64,000 nucleotides of DNA from Glaciihabitans tibetensis. Lineage in GTDB: Bacteria; Actinomycetota; Actinomycetes; Actinomycetales; Microbacteriaceae. A program made the translations under genes and the position numbers. Below, one piece after another: positions 37,837 through 48,768 of the stretch (positions are counted from its first letter, which is position 1; every line of letters begins with the position of its first letter). The stretch covers positions 248,001 through 312,000 of the forward strand of contig NZ_PVTL01000002.1 of assembly GCF_003003265.1 (NCBI RefSeq). The letters run 5' to 3'. The notes beneath the pieces are model-generated. The model was not told the DNA's origin and searched no databases. It saw only the letters and a list, made by a program, of their open reading frames with translations.

Positions 37837-40530
37837 GTGACTGATGTCAATGTCCGTGCAGTGAGCACGGACTCACGCCCCCTGAGCGCCCTTCGCCTTC
37901 CCGAGCTTCAGGCTCTGGCCAGCGAGCTGGGCCTTGCCGGCGCCTCCAAACTTCGCAAAGGAGCACTCGTGGACGCGATCAACGAGATCCAGAACACCAC
38001 CATCGATGCCGGATCGGCCGACCAGGCCCCGGCCGCGGAGCAGACTGTTCCGACAGACGACCCCGCAGCTGCACCGTCGGCCGACGTCGCCGTCGAGGCG
38101 CCTGCAGCAGAAGCGCCTGCGGCAGCTGCGCCTGCAGCAGACGTGCCCGCAGCTGAGCTGCCCGCCTTCGAGGCGCCCGTCGCTGAGACGCCCATCGCCG
38201 AGACCATTGTCGTGCCGGCTGGGGATGTCGACGCCGCCTCAGTAGAGGTGCCTGTCGCTGAGGTGCCCGTCGCCGAAGTGCCTGTTGCCGAGGTGCCGGC
38301 CGAGCCTGCCGCCCCGGTTGCTGCTCCCACCCGTAAGCGTGCACCCCGCCGAGCAAATACTGCGGACGCGCTGGCTAAGGCTGCCGCCGCAGCATCCGCC
38401 CCCGCCGCATCCGCCCCGGAGACGGACTCCGCCCCGGCAGCCGCCCCCGCCGACGCTGCGCAGACAGAAGATGTTTCGAGCAAGGTCGCTTCGAGCGAGG
38501 CCGCTTCGAGTGACGTTGCTTCGAGCGACGGTGCTCCGGCCGAGGCCGTTGCTGCCGACGAGCCCGCTGTTGCGACCCGCCCCCGCCAGACCCGCTCTCG
38601 CGCATCGCGTGCCGCCAAGGCACCGGCCGCCGACGTCGCGGACATCACCGTTGAGTCGCCGGTCTCGGCCGGGTCTCACGTCGCACAGGCAGAATCCGGC
38701 CTCGACACGGTCCCGACCGACGATGGCGCGTCCGCTGGGCAGGCCACCGAACAGAGCGACGACCAGGCTGAGCAGACCGACCAGGCCGGGCAGGCCCCGA
38801 CTCGCAACTCGCGTGGTCGCAACCGCAACCGCGGAGACCGCCAGGCCGCTGCAGAGGCACGCAACGCCGAGGCCCGTAACGCAGAGCCCCGTAACGCAGA
38901 GCCCCGTAATGCCGAGCCCCGTAACGCAGAGCCCCGTAACGCCGAGCCCCGTAACGCCGAGCCTCGCTCGACCGACGACCTTCTCGACGGTGTGCGCCCG
39001 GCAAATGGTCGCGACAACGCGCGTTCCGAGCAGCGCGACAACGCTCGCAACGCCGAGCCCCGCGACAACCAGCGCAATGGTGACCCGCGTGACAACCAGC
39101 GCAATGGTGACCCGCGTGACAACCAGCGCAACGCTGAGCCCCGCGACAACCAGCGCAACGCTGACCCGCGTGACAACCAGCGCAACGCTGACCCGCGCGA
39201 TGGCGGCCGCGACAACCGTGATGGTGGTCGCATCAACAACGACGGACGCAGCGAGCGCCAGCAGCAGCAGCTTGAGACAGAAGACCGCGGCGGACGCAAC
39301 CGCTACCGCGACCGCAAGCGCGGACGCGGGCCGGTCGGCGACGACTTCGAACCCGAAATCACCGAAGACGATATTCTCATCCCCGTCGCCGGAATCCTCG
39401 ACGTGCTCGACAACTACGCATTCGTGCGCACCAGCGGGTACCTTCCCGGGGCGAACGACGTGTACGTGTCTCTCGGTCAGGTCAAGAAGTACAACCTCCG
39501 CAAGGGTGACGCCGTTGTCGGCGCCATCCGCCAGCCGCGCGAGGGCGACAACAGCCAGGGCCGCCAGAAGTACAACGCGATCGTGCGCATCGACTCGATC
39601 AACGGCCTGCCCGTTGAAGAAGCCGCCAACCGAGTCGAGTTCGGCAAGCTGACGCCGCTCTACCCGCAGGAGCGCCTGCGCCTCGAGACCGAGTCCGCGA
39701 AGCTCTCGACCCGCATCATCGACCTCGTGTCGCCGATCGGTAAGGGCCAGCGCGGCCTCATCGTCTCCCCGCCGAAGGCAGGAAAGACGCTCGTTCTCCA
39801 GGCCATCGCGAACGCGATCGCCAAGAACAACCCCGAGGTGCACCTCATGGTCGTCCTGGTGGACGAGCGCCCCGAGGAAGTCACCGACATGCAGCGCACG
39901 GTGAAGGGTGAGGTCATCGCCTCGACCTTTGACCGTCCCGCAGAGGACCACACCACCGTGGCCGAGCTCGCCATCGAACGCGCCAAGCGCCTCGTTGAGC
40001 TCGGACACGACGTCGTTGTGCTCCTCGACTCGATCACCCGCCTCGGCCGCGCCTACAACCTGACGGCTCCGGCTTCGGGTCGTGTGCTTTCCGGTGGTGT
40101 GGATTCGTCCGCGCTGTACCCGCCGAAGCGTTTCTTCGGAGCCGCGCGCAACATCGAGGAGGGTGGCTCGCTCACCATCCTCGCCACGGCTCTGGTGGAG
40201 ACCGGGTCCAAGATGGACGAGGTCATCTTCGAGGAGTTCAAGGGCACCGGCAACATGGAACTGCGCCTGTCCCGCCAGATGGCAGACAAGCGCATCTTCC
40301 CCGCGGTCGATGTCAACGCCTCCGGTACTCGCCGGGAAGAGATGCTCATGGGCGTCGACGAGGTCAAGGTCACCTGGAAACTGCGTCGTGCCCTCGCCGG
40401 CCTCGACCAGCAGCAGGCGCTCGAGATCGTTCTCGGCAAGCTCAAGGAGACCTCTTCTAACGTGGAGTTCCTCATGCAGATCCAGAAGTCACTTCCCGCT
40501 CCCAGCGGCTACAACCACAAAGAGGACTAG
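37837..40530 (+). CDS. rho: Transcription termination factor Rho with large repeat-rich disordered insertion
   Basis: 897 aa, about twice E. coli Rho. The GTG at 37837 is preceded by GAAAGGA. Rho-N helical domain ~15-52 ([20 protein letters not shown]). Residues ~55-505 are low complexity: first Ala/Pro/Val/Glu ([20 protein letters not shown]), then Arg/Asn/Asp-rich tandem repeats (RNAEP x7; [14 protein letters not shown] x5). The RNA-binding cold-shock fold begins [20 protein letters not shown]. Walker A is SPPKAGKT (Lys about 649), Walker [15 protein letters not shown], followed by the intact hexamer-helicase core. It terminates transcription as a hexamer. Actinobacterial Rho often has such an insert, which adds RNA contacts; this one is extreme and might promote condensates. 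Confidence 0.97.
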   Translation: MTDVNVRAVSTDSRPLSALRLPELQALASELGLAGASKLRKGALVDAINEIQNTTIDAGSADQAPAAEQTVPTDDPAAAPSADVAVEAPAAEAPAAAAPAADVPAAELPAFEAPVAETPIAETIVVPAGDVDAASVEVPVAEVPVAEVPVAEVPAEPAAPVAAPTRKRAPRRANTADALAKAAAAASAPAASAPETDSAPAAAPADAAQTEDVSSKVASSEAASSDVASSDGAPAEAVAADEPAVATRPRQTRSRASRAAKAPAADVADITVESPVSAGSHVAQAESGLDTVPTDDGASAGQATEQSDDQAEQTDQAGQAPTRNSRGRNRNRGDRQAAAEARNAEARNAEPRNAEPRNAEPRNAEPRNAEPRNAEPRSTDDLLDGVRPANGRDNARSEQRDNARNAEPRDNQRNGDPRDNQRNGDPRDNQRNAEPRDNQRNADPRDNQRNADPRDGGRDNRDGGRINNDGRSERQQQQLETEDRGGRNRYRDRKRGRGPVGDDFEPEITEDDILIPVAGILDVLDNYAFVRTSGYLPGANDVYVSLGQVKKYNLRKGDAVVGAIRQPREGDNSQGRQKYNAIVRIDSINGLPVEEAANRVEFGKLTPLYPQERLRLETESAKLSTRIIDLVSPIGKGQRGLIVSPPKAGKTLVLQAIANAIAKNNPEVHLMVVLVDERPEEVTDMQRTVKGEVIASTFDRPAEDHTTVAELAIERAKRLVELGHDVVVLLDSITRLGRAYNLTAPASGRVLSGGVDSSALYPPKRFFGAARNIEEGGSLTILATALVETGSKMDEVIFEEFKGTGNMELRLSRQMADKRIFPAVDVNASGTRREEMLMGVDEVKVTWKLRRALAGLDQQQALEIVLGKLKETSSNVEFLMQIQKSLPAPSGYNHKED
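38854..38968 (+). repeat. 15-bp coding tandem repeats in rho (RNAEP)
   Basis: About seven near-identical 15-bp units (consensus CGTAACGCCGAGCCC) encode [10 protein letters not shown]. In-frame copy-number change would lengthen or shorten the disordered insert. Confidence 0.9.
39053..39201 (+). repeat. 27-bp coding tandem repeats in rho (DNQRNxxPR)
   Basis: Five consecutive 27-bp units (starting GACAACCAGCGCAA) encode DNQRN followed by GDPR, GDPR, AEPR, ADPR and ADPR. Units are up to 100 percent identical over 27 bp, implying recent expansion. Confidence 0.9.
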
Positions 40531-41610
40531 ATGTTCGAGTCAGTAGCCACGCTGCTGGCCGAGCACGAGGAACTCCAGGACCAGCTCGCTGACCCGGAAC
40601 TCCACGCGAACCCGGCCAGGTCGAAGAAGGTCAACCGGCGTTATGCCGAGTTGTCCCGCATCGTCGCCGCGTACCACGAGTGGCGCCAGGTGACGGACGA
40701 CGTCGCCGCCGCACAGGAAATGGCGTCGGAGGACGAGTCCTTCGCCGCCGAAGTTCCGGTGCTCGAGGAGGATCTCGCCAAGAAAGAGGAGACGCTGCGG
40801 CGCCTGCTCATTCCGCGGGACCCCAACGATGGTCGCGATGTCATCATGGAGATCAAGATGGGGGAGGGCGGTGCCGAATCGGCGCTGTTCGCCGCCGACC
40901 TGCTTCGCATGTACCTCCACTACGCCGAGTCCAAGCGTTGGAAGACCGAGATCATCACCTTCACCCAGAGCGATCTGGGCGGGTACAAAGATGTTCAGGT
41001 TGCCATCAAGGGAACCTCGACCGACCCCGCGGAGGGTGCCTGGGCGCACCTCAAGTACGAGGGTGGGGTGCACCGAGTGCAGCGGGTGCCCGCCACGGAG
41101 TCGCAGGGGCGCATTCACACCTCCGCCGCCGGCGTACTCGTTTTTCCCGAGGTCGATGAGCCGGAGGAGGTCGAGATCAGCCAGAACGACCTGAAGATCG
41201 ACGTCTACCGCTCGAGCGGTCCCGGTGGCCAGTCCGTCAACACCACCGACTCCGCCGTGCGCATCACCCACCTTCCGACCGGAATCGTTGTGGCGATGCA
41301 GAATGAGAAGTCGCAGCTGCAGAACAAAGAGGCCGGTATGCGCGTTCTGCGGGCGCGCATTCTTGCGCGTTATCAGGAAGAGGCAGACGCCGAGGCATCC
41401 GTCTTCCGCAAGAGCCAGATCCGCACCATGGACCGGTCCGAGCGAATCCGCACCTACAACTTCCCGGAAAACCGCATCGCCGACCACCGCACCGGATACA
41501 AGGCCTACAACCTGGACGCGGTGATGAACGGCGCCCTCGAGCCCGTCATCCAGTCGTGCATCCTTGCCGATGAAGAGACCCAGCTGGCCGATATCGGTTC
41601 GGAAGCGTGA
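40531..41610 (+). CDS. prfA: Peptide chain release factor 1
   Basis: 359 aa, usual length. The peptidyl-tRNA hydrolysis loop GGQ is in [20 protein letters not shown]; domain 2 is intact. It recognises UAA and UAG and releases the finished chain. The ATG abuts the rho TAG with no spacer, and the stop overlaps prmC by 4 bp, so rho, prfA and prmC are translationally chained; PrmC methylates the GGQ glutamine of this protein. Confidence 0.98.
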   Translation: MFESVATLLAEHEELQDQLADPELHANPARSKKVNRRYAELSRIVAAYHEWRQVTDDVAAAQEMASEDESFAAEVPVLEEDLAKKEETLRRLLIPRDPNDGRDVIMEIKMGEGGAESALFAADLLRMYLHYAESKRWKTEIITFTQSDLGGYKDVQVAIKGTSTDPAEGAWAHLKYEGGVHRVQRVPATESQGRIHTSAAGVLVFPEVDEPEEVEISQNDLKIDVYRSSGPGGQSVNTTDSAVRITHLPTGIVVAMQNEKSQLQNKEAGMRVLRARILARYQEEADAEASVFRKSQIRTMDRSERIRTYNFPENRIADHRTGYKAYNLDAVMNGALEPVIQSCILADEETQLADIGSEA

Positions 41611-42500
41611 GTCTGACGCTGGAACCAACCCGTCACGCTGAGCCTCAGCCACTCGCCCTCGCGGTGGCTGAGGCAACCGCTCTGCTCGAGCGTGCCGGCG
41701 TGCCGTCTGCGCGGGTAGATGCGGAGTTGCTCATCGGCCATATTCTCGGGCTCAGCCGGGGCCAGGTGCAGGCGAAGTCGATGATGGATGCCACGGTGCC
41801 AGCATCGGACAACGCCCGCTTCACGGCCTACGTGGAGCGCCGTGCCGCACGTGAGCCGCTGCAGCACATCACCGGCAAGGCCCCGTTCCGGTCGATGGAG
41901 CTATCAATCGGACCCGGCGCTTTCGTGCCGCGGCCCGAGACCGAACAGGTAGCGCAGTTCGCGATCGACGCGCTGCGGAGCGTGCCCGGGCCACAGCCGG
42001 TGGGCGTCGACCTCGGTACCGGCAGTGGCGCTATCGCGCTGGCAATGGCGACTGAAGTGCCGCATTCGAAGGTTTGGGGAGTCGAGAACTCCCCGGAGGC
42101 GTACATCTGGGCGCGGCGCAACCTGGCGGAGACCGGGGCGCACAACGCAACCATGATCTTCATTGATCTGGCCGACGCGCTGCCCGAACTCAACGGCACG
42201 GTCGACGTCGTCATCTCCAACCCGCCGTACATTCCGCGCGACGCGATCCCTCGCGACCCGGAGGTGCGCCTGTTCGATCCGGAGCACGCGCTCTACGGCG
42301 GCGAGGATGGGCTCGACGTGGTGCACGCGGTATCGGCAACCGGGCTCCGGCTGCTTCACGCGGGCGGAACCCTCGTCATGGAGCACGGCGAGATGCAGGG
42401 TGCGGCGATTGCGGCACTGCTGCGCGCCGACGGCTGGAACGCGGTGGCCACCCATCGCGACCTCCTCGGACGCGACCGCGCCACCACCGCGCTGCGCTGA
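41607..42500 (+). CDS. prmC: Release factor glutamine N5-methyltransferase
   Basis: 297 aa. N-terminal five-helix domain (about 20-95), [10 protein letters not shown] linker, SAM motif [15 protein letters not shown], catalytic NPPY in [13 protein letters not shown]. It methylates the Gln of the GGQ motif in RF1/RF2. Its GTG overlaps the prfA stop. The end of the gene (GACCGCGCCACCACCGCG) is echoed by a decayed repeat array directly downstream. Confidence 0.97.
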   Translation: MSLTLEPTRHAEPQPLALAVAEATALLERAGVPSARVDAELLIGHILGLSRGQVQAKSMMDATVPASDNARFTAYVERRAAREPLQHITGKAPFRSMELSIGPGAFVPRPETEQVAQFAIDALRSVPGPQPVGVDLGTGSGAIALAMATEVPHSKVWGVENSPEAYIWARRNLAETGAHNATMIFIDLADALPELNGTVDVVISNPPYIPRDAIPRDPEVRLFDPEHALYGGEDGLDVVHAVSATGLRLLHAGGTLVMEHGEMQGAAIAALLRADGWNAVATHRDLLGRDRATTALR

Positions 42501-42879
42501 CTCCGCTGCGTCAACCGCGCCACCGCAACCGCAACTGAGCGCAACCGTGCCATCGCAACCGCGCTGACCGCAACCGCGCCACCGCAACCGCGCTGACCGC
42601 GTCAAATCGACCCGCAAGCGGCCACCTCCGCGCACCCGACGACGCTGCCGCCTGGAATCCTCTCCGATCCGCGCGCTCAAGCCGAAGTGACGCGTGTGGT
42701 CGCTTGAAGTTGACGAGCAGCGACTAACCGAGACTCTTCGCGACCGGCAGGCGACCGATCGGGACACCTCGGCCGCGGCGACCCGACTAATTGGGACACT
42801 TCAGAATTCGGGCAGCGACACATCGTGACACCTCACATTCGCAGCGACACATCGTGACTCCGCGGAAGTGGTACCGACT
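42501..42879. other. 379-bp repeat-rich intergenic region between prmC and HAD gene
   Basis: 42501-42600 holds imperfect 14-15-bp units such as GCAACCGCGCTGACC and GCAACCGCGCCACC that resemble the end of prmC. GCAGCGACACATCGTGAC is repeated exactly at 42812-42829 and 42841-42858 (29-bp period). GGGACACTTC and GGGACACCTC are also repeated. No open frame, transposase remnant or terminal inverted repeat is convincing. Confidence 0.6.
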
Positions 42880-43524
42880 CTATAACGCCGTGGTGCTGCC
42901 CACGAGCGCGGTGCCTCGGGACATCGCGAATTCGTCGATGGCCGCGCACATCCCTTCGGCGGTCAGAAACTGGTGGGCCGAGATACCGATACTCGCTGCG
43001 CCCGCCACGTTGATCGCGAGGTCGTCAGCAAAGAATGCGTCCTCGGCGGCGATGCCGTAGCGGGCGAGAACGTTGGAGAAGACCTGAGGGTCGGGCTTGC
43101 GTGCCCCATACGCGCTCGAGGTCAGCAGGTGTTCGCCGAACACGGGCGCGAGCGCGGGGGCCAGTACGCCGAGGCTTTCTCCGACGAGCGCGCCGTTGTT
43201 CGTGAGGAGGGTGACCTGGCCGTACCGGCGCGCGCGGGCCGCGGCCGCAATGGAATCCGGCCACGGCGTCATCGCCTCGCCGCGAATCCGCACCCACTCG
43301 TCTTTGGTGATCGTGGTGTCCATCGCGTCGCTGAACGCCGCGATGTATTCGTCTCCCGTGCGGAAAGCTCCCGCCTCCGCTTGCACCTCGCGCCCGGCAT
43401 CCCACCACCGCGCCCGCACTTCGGCAGGAGGAAGCCCGGTCGCCGCGCTGAGCCCGGCTATGCGACGGTCCCACTCGTAGCCGTAGAGCACATGGTCCAT
43501 GTCGAAGATGAAGAGCAGAGTCAC
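42880..43524 (-). CDS. HAD-superfamily hydrolase, subfamily IA
   Basis: 214 aa from a GTG with CGAGGA upstream. Motif I is FDMDHVLY (nucleophile Asp8 and Asp10; the usual Gly/Gly-Val is His here), motif II is TLLTNNG, motif III lysine in GARKPDPQVF, and motif IV FFADD. The cap is inserted after motif I (C1 type). It is likely a small-molecule phosphatase, substrate unknown. It lies on the minus strand inside the otherwise conserved prmC to YrdC/Sua5 interval and is bracketed by repeats, suggesting later insertion. Confidence 0.9.
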   Translation of the reverse strand: MTLLFIFDMDHVLYGYEWDRRIAGLSAATGLPPAEVRARWWDAGREVQAEAGAFRTGDEYIAAFSDAMDTTITKDEWVRIRGEAMTPWPDSIAAAARARRYGQVTLLTNNGALVGESLGVLAPALAPVFGEHLLTSSAYGARKPDPQVFSNVLARYGIAAEDAFFADDLAINVAGAASIGISAHQFLTAEGMCAAIDEFAMSRGTALVGSTTAL

Positions 43525-43540
43525 GGTGTCCTCGGGTTGG

Positions 43541-43590
43541 GCGGCGAGTCATAGCGACGCGGCGGCGAGCCATAGCGACGCGGCGGCAAG
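43541..43590. repeat. 21-bp imperfect tandem repeat upstream of HAD and YrdC genes
   Basis: GCGGCGAGTCATAGCGAC (43541-43558), GCGGCGGCGAGCCATAGCGAC (43559-43579) and GCGGCGGCAAG (43580-43590) follow one another in the short divergent gap. Confidence 0.7.
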
Positions 43591-43658
43591 ACACGCTGGC
43601 CGCGGCACAACGCTATCGCGACTGTCACCAAGGTGCTGGCAGCTACGATGGATACGAC

Positions 43659-44336
43659 ATGGCTCCTCTCTTCGACTGCTCGGTAGACACCGAGCTTCTG
43701 ACCGGTATGCGCCTCGCTCGGGTCGCACTCGGCCGCGGCGAGGTCGTTGTGATCCCCACCGACACCGTCTACGGGGTCGCCGTCGACGCGTTCCAACCGG
43801 CAGCGGTGCAGCGACTTCTTGACGCGAAAGGCCGTGGACGGCAGGCGCCACCGCCAGTGCTCGTGCCGGGGATTCCGACTCTCGACGCTCTGGCGGAAAC
43901 CGTGCCGGACGAGGTGCGCGCACTCGTCGACGCGTTCTGGCCCGGCGGCCTCACCATCATTCTTCCCGCCCGCACCTCGCTGACCTGGGATCTCGGCGAC
44001 ACGCACGGCACCGTGGCCCTGCGAATGCCGTCGCATCCCATCACGCTCGAGATCCTGTCCGAGACCGGCCCGCTGGCGGTGTCGAGCGCGAACCGAACCG
44101 GCCAACCCGCCGCGACCACCGCCGCGCAGGCGTTGGATGCCCTCGGTGACAGCGTCTCGGTGTATCTCGAAGCGGGTCCGGTCGGGAGCGACTACCCGGG
44201 TGCGCTCGAACGCGGTTCGACCATCGTCGATGCGACCTCGCTGCACCTCCCCGAGGGCCGACTGCGTGTGGTTCGCCACGGCGTCATCTCGGACGAAGCG
44301 CTTCGCGACATTGTCGGAGCGGACCGAATCGGATGA
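43659..44336 (+). CDS. L-threonylcarbamoyladenylate synthase (YrdC/Sua5 family)
   Basis: 225 aa. The YrdC core has PTDTVYGVAVDAF near the start, the KxR-type segment DAKGRGRQAPPPVLVPGI, WPGGLTIILPA and SSANRTGQPA. It makes threonylcarbamoyl-AMP from threonine, bicarbonate and ATP for the t6A37 modification of ANN-reading tRNAs; a threonine-synthesis cluster is nearby. There is no Sua5 C-terminal domain. TACGAT (43644-43649) lies 9 nt before the ATG with no ribosome site. The stop overlaps the next gene (ATGA). Confidence 0.95.
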   Translation: MAPLFDCSVDTELLTGMRLARVALGRGEVVVIPTDTVYGVAVDAFQPAAVQRLLDAKGRGRQAPPPVLVPGIPTLDALAETVPDEVRALVDAFWPGGLTIILPARTSLTWDLGDTHGTVALRMPSHPITLEILSETGPLAVSSANRTGQPAATTAAQALDALGDSVSVYLEAGPVGSDYPGALERGSTIVDATSLHLPEGRLRVVRHGVISDEALRDIVGADRIG

Positions 44337-45652
44337 GGTATTACCTTCTGGCGGCGGCCGTGTCCGCCGCGGTCACGTTCGCGTTCGCCTTCCTGATCCT
44401 CCGGCTCAGCCACAAGTACCGGCTGTACCCAAAGATCCGCGAACGCGATGTGCACACGCGCCCCACACCGCGCCTCGGGGGACTCGCGATGTTCCTCGGA
44501 GTGGTCGCGGCAATCGCGCTCTCCTCCCAGGTCGCCGAACTGAGCCTCGTCTTCTCCGACGAACGAAAGATCTGGGGCGTCCTCGGCGCGGCCTTTGTGA
44601 TTGTTGTCATCGGTGTCGTTGACGACATCTGGGACCTCGACTGGTTGACGAAACTCGCCGGGCAGATCATCGCGGCCGGCATCCTCGCCTGGGGCGGTGT
44701 ACAGATCGCCAGCCTGCCCATCGGCGGAATTCTTCTGGTCTCCCCGCTGCAATCGCTGATCATCACCGTGCTCGCTGTCGTGCTCGTGATGAACGCGGTC
44801 AACTTCATCGACGGTCTCGACGGTCTTGTCGCCGGCGTTGCCGTGATCGCCAACGGTGTCTTCTTCGTCTACACCTACATCCTGCAATCCGGGGGAGCGG
44901 CCGAATACTTCAACCTCGCGTCCCTGGTCACCGCGGTTCTCATCGGTGCCTGCCTCGGGTTCCTTCCGCTCAATTTCCATCCGGCGAAGCTTTTTATGGG
45001 GGATGCCGGGGCGCTGCTAGTAGGACTGCTGATGGCAGTTTCCGCGATCTCCGTCACCGGCCAGATCGATCCGGCCGCCGTGTCCGGCCGCGAGTTCGGT
45101 CGTGGTGACCTGGTGCCCGCGTTTATCCCGATAGTGCTGCCGTTCGCGATCCTGGTGGTCCCGCTCGTGGACTTCTGCCTCGCGGTGCTGCGCCGACTGC
45201 GTGCCGGCAAATCGCCCTTCAGCGCTGACCGGTTGCACTTGCACCACCGACTTCTCGATATGGGTCACAGCCACCTGCACGCCGTGCTGATCTTCTACTC
45301 GTGGACGGCCGTTGCCTCGGTGGGCTGCCTCACCTTTATGTTCGTCCCCTGGTACGCCGGGCTGAGTTTTCTCGTTATCGGGTTCGCCGTCGCCAGCATC
45401 GTCACCCTTGCTCCGCTCAGCCGCCGCAAGCGGCTTGAAGCCAGCGCGCAGTCCATCGCGGTCTCGGACGGTGGTGCCGAGCCGTCAATTGCCCAGCTGG
45501 ACCCGTTGGATGCCGCTGCCGAGTCCACCGACGGCACGTCGCTCGACGTCGCGGCGGCCGAGAAAATACTGAAGCGCCATGACAGCGCCCCGATGCTCGG
45601 CCTCGCCGGATCGGACCCCACACAAGAGACGCCATCAAAGGAGCCATCGTGA
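44333..45652 (+). CDS. MraY-family undecaprenyl-phosphate sugar-1-phosphate transferase (WecA/TagO-like)
   Basis: 439 aa with about eleven membrane helices. Conserved motifs: VVDDIWDLDWLTKL (the DDxxD-like aspartates), NFIDGLDGLVAG, KLFMGDAGALLVG and the carbohydrate-recognition HLHHRLLDMGHS. Family members transfer GlcNAc-1-P from UDP-GlcNAc to undecaprenyl phosphate, starting cell-wall polymer synthesis. The last ~85 residues are a cytoplasmic, acidic, low-complexity tail. It overlaps the YrdC gene and the AtpI gene by 4 bp each. Confidence 0.94.
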   Translation: MRYYLLAAAVSAAVTFAFAFLILRLSHKYRLYPKIRERDVHTRPTPRLGGLAMFLGVVAAIALSSQVAELSLVFSDERKIWGVLGAAFVIVVIGVVDDIWDLDWLTKLAGQIIAAGILAWGGVQIASLPIGGILLVSPLQSLIITVLAVVLVMNAVNFIDGLDGLVAGVAVIANGVFFVYTYILQSGGAAEYFNLASLVTAVLIGACLGFLPLNFHPAKLFMGDAGALLVGLLMAVSAISVTGQIDPAAVSGREFGRGDLVPAFIPIVLPFAILVVPLVDFCLAVLRRLRAGKSPFSADRLHLHHRLLDMGHSHLHAVLIFYSWTAVASVGCLTFMFVPWYAGLSFLVIGFAVASIVTLAPLSRRKRLEASAQSIAVSDGGAEPSIAQLDPLDAAAESTDGTSLDVAAAEKILKRHDSAPMLGLAGSDPTQETPSKEPS

Positions 45653-46086
45653 ACGCCAGCCAAATTCTCACCAAGGTGCTGAAATACACGGGTCTGCTCG
45701 CGGTTCTGCTGATCGTGGTCGGCGGAACCATCGGCTACCTGGTCGACGGAACGGACGGGCTCGCCAGCGTCCTGCTCGGCACCGCCGTGGCGATCCTGTT
45801 CTCGGCCGTGACGGCGATCAGCATGATCGTCGCGATCAAGTTCGAGATTGTCGCCTTCTTCGGCATCGTGATGGGGTCGTGGCTACTCAAAATGGTGTTG
45901 TTTATCGTCGCCCTCGTGCTACTGCGCGACCAGAGCTTTATCAACGACGTGGCGTTGTTCATCTCGCTCGTGGTGGCCATCATCGGCACCGTCGCGATCG
46001 ACGCTCTGGTGGTCACGAAGTCGCGGATGCCGTACGTGAGCGAGGCATCTCTGCCGGGTCAGACCACGCCGGATGACCAGGCCTGA
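45649..46086 (+). CDS. atpI: ATP synthase accessory protein I (AtpI-like)
   Basis: 145 aa with four membrane helices (GLLAVLLIVVGGTIGYLVDG; VLLGTAVAILFSAVTAISMI; FFGIVMGSWLLKMVLFIVAL; FISLVVAIIGTVAIDALVV). Position between the WecA/TagO gene and atpB is that of actinobacterial AtpI, thought to help assemble the c-ring. The GTG overlaps the previous stop. A 168-bp gap with no recognised terminator separates it from atpB. Confidence 0.85.
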   Translation: MNASQILTKVLKYTGLLAVLLIVVGGTIGYLVDGTDGLASVLLGTAVAILFSAVTAISMIVAIKFEIVAFFGIVMGSWLLKMVLFIVALVLLRDQSFINDVALFISLVVAIIGTVAIDALVVTKSRMPYVSEASLPGQTTPDDQA

Positions 46087-46254
46087 CGGCGCCTCTCGTC
46101 CGCCGCGCCGCAAGGCGCTTCCGATTAGTGGTGACTAGCTATCTCTTGATAGTGTTCAAGTGATTCTTCGTGCGCCGGTGCTTGTCTGGCCACGAATAGG
46201 CCCCAAAGACAATCCGCGTACGCTTCGGCATGTGCCCTGAAACAGGAGATAGCG

Positions 46255-47365
<1,111 letters not shown>

Positions 47366-47376
47366 GGCGCGTCTAG

Positions 47377-47934
47377 ATGACTCAGATCTCAATGGCAGCG
47401 GAGGAGACGGGCTCAAACCCGTTTATTCCTGCCGACTATGACATCATCTGGTCGATCATTCCGTTCGCGATCATCCTCGCGGTTTTTTGGTTCTTCGTGG
47501 TTCCGACCTTCCGTCGGATTCTTGATGACCGTGCAGCCGTAATCGAGGGCGGAATCGCGAAGGCGGAGTCGGCCCAGGCCGAAGCCGCCGAGGCACTCGC
47601 CGCGTACAACCTCCAGCTTGCTGAGGGTCGCGCGGAAGCTGCTCGCATCCGTGAAACAGCCCGCACCGAAGGCGCGCAGATTCTTGCGGAGCTCAAGGAG
47701 CAGGCGTCTGTCGAGTCCGCTCGCATTCTCGCCAACGCCCAGGTCCTCATTGAGGCGGAGCGCCAGGCGGCGCTCGTCTCATTGCGTGCCGAAGTTGGTT
47801 CGTTGGCGATTGACCTCGCATCCGGGGTCATTGGCGCGAGCATGAGTGACGACGCGCAGGCGTCGGCGATCGTGGACCGCTTCCTCGCCGAGCTGGAATC
47901 ATCCGAAAACAGCAACGACCAGGCAAAGGCTTAG
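47377..47934 (+). CDS. atpF: F1Fo ATP synthase subunit b
   Basis: 185 aa. One N-terminal membrane helix (IIWSIIPFAIILAVFWFFVV, about 25-45) is followed by a long Ala/Glu-rich coiled coil (KAESAQAEAAEALAAYNLQL) forming the peripheral stalk. VVPTFRRILDDRAAVIEGGI is the conserved hinge. It starts 11 nt after atpE and links subunit a to the delta subunit. Confidence 0.97.
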   Translation: MTQISMAAEETGSNPFIPADYDIIWSIIPFAIILAVFWFFVVPTFRRILDDRAAVIEGGIAKAESAQAEAAEALAAYNLQLAEGRAEAARIRETARTEGAQILAELKEQASVESARILANAQVLIEAERQAALVSLRAEVGSLAIDLASGVIGASMSDDAQASAIVDRFLAELESSENSNDQAKA

Positions 47935-47940
47935 AAACAA

Positions 47941-48735
47941 ATGGGTTCAGCTACGAGAGAGGCACTGGCTTCGGCGGTCGCAACGCTCGAAACCGTGCGG
48001 GGCACCGATGACCTGGCGACCGGAGAGCAGTTGCTCCGTGCCGCCCAGATCGTGGGCACCTCGTCGCAGCTGCGTGCTGCTCTCGCCGACAAGTCCGCAG
48101 ATGGCGATGCCAAGCGCGGAGTTGTGCGAGCCCTCTTTGGCTCCTACACAGCAGCAGCACAAGACGTGCTCGTGTCTGCCGTTGCGGGTCGTTGGTCCAG
48201 CGAAGACGACCTTCTCGCCGGCTTGGAAGAGCTGGGCATTCGTGCCTTGGCTTCTTCCGCCGGTGAGGGTGTGTCCATCGAGGCAGAGCTGTTCGAGTTC
48301 GAGCGAGCGGTCAACTCCGACTCGGCTCTGGAGCTCGCGGTCGGCAGCAAGCTCGGGTCAACCGAGTCGAAGGTCGATCTCGTCCAGTCGCTTCTGGGTG
48401 GCAAGGCGTCTGCTCAGACCGTGCTGATTGTGCGGCACCTCGTTTCGCAGCCCCGGGGTCGTCGTATCAGCGAACTCCTTCGCTCCGCGACATCCACCGT
48501 TGCATCCCAGGCTGGTCTCGCCGTCGCGACTGTGACGTCGGCAACCCGTCTGGCCCCGGCCCAGGTGGAACGGTTGGCGCAGGGGCTCGCAGGCCAGTAC
48601 GGCCGCGGCCTTCGTATCAACCAGATCATCGACCCTTCGCTTATCGGTGGACTTCGGGTGCAGATCGGTGACAATGTCATCGACGGTTCCATCGCCACCA
48701 AGCTCAACGACCTCAGACTTCAGCTCGCTCGCTAG
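47941..48735 (+). CDS. atpH: F1Fo ATP synthase subunit delta
   Basis: 264 aa, the longer actinobacterial form. The C-terminal region with VATVTSATRLAPAQVERLAQ and DPSLIGGLRVQIGDNVIDGS is the OSCP/delta signature; the N-terminal helical bundle binds alpha subunits. It begins 6 nt after atpF. It joins the peripheral stalk to F1. Confidence 0.96.
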   Translation: MGSATREALASAVATLETVRGTDDLATGEQLLRAAQIVGTSSQLRAALADKSADGDAKRGVVRALFGSYTAAAQDVLVSAVAGRWSSEDDLLAGLEELGIRALASSAGEGVSIEAELFEFERAVNSDSALELAVGSKLGSTESKVDLVQSLLGGKASAQTVLIVRHLVSQPRGRRISELLRSATSTVASQAGLAVATVTSATRLAPAQVERLAQGLAGQYGRGLRINQIIDPSLIGGLRVQIGDNVIDGSIATKLNDLRLQLAR

Positions 48736-48768
48736 CGCGCTTCGATACTTACAGGAGTAAGGAACACA

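Noticed and set aside
38854..39201. Regular repeats that could suggest a CRISPR array
   Set aside because: Unit lengths (15 and 27 bp) are contiguous without spacers and in frame with rho. No cas genes nearby.
38239..40008. 589-codon minus-strand open frame opposite rho with valine-rich repeats
   Set aside because: Its repeats are the complement of the rho coding repeats. There is no independent support.
42601..42879. Insertion-sequence remnant
   Set aside because: No transposase fragment in any frame and no terminal inverted repeats; only short direct repeats.
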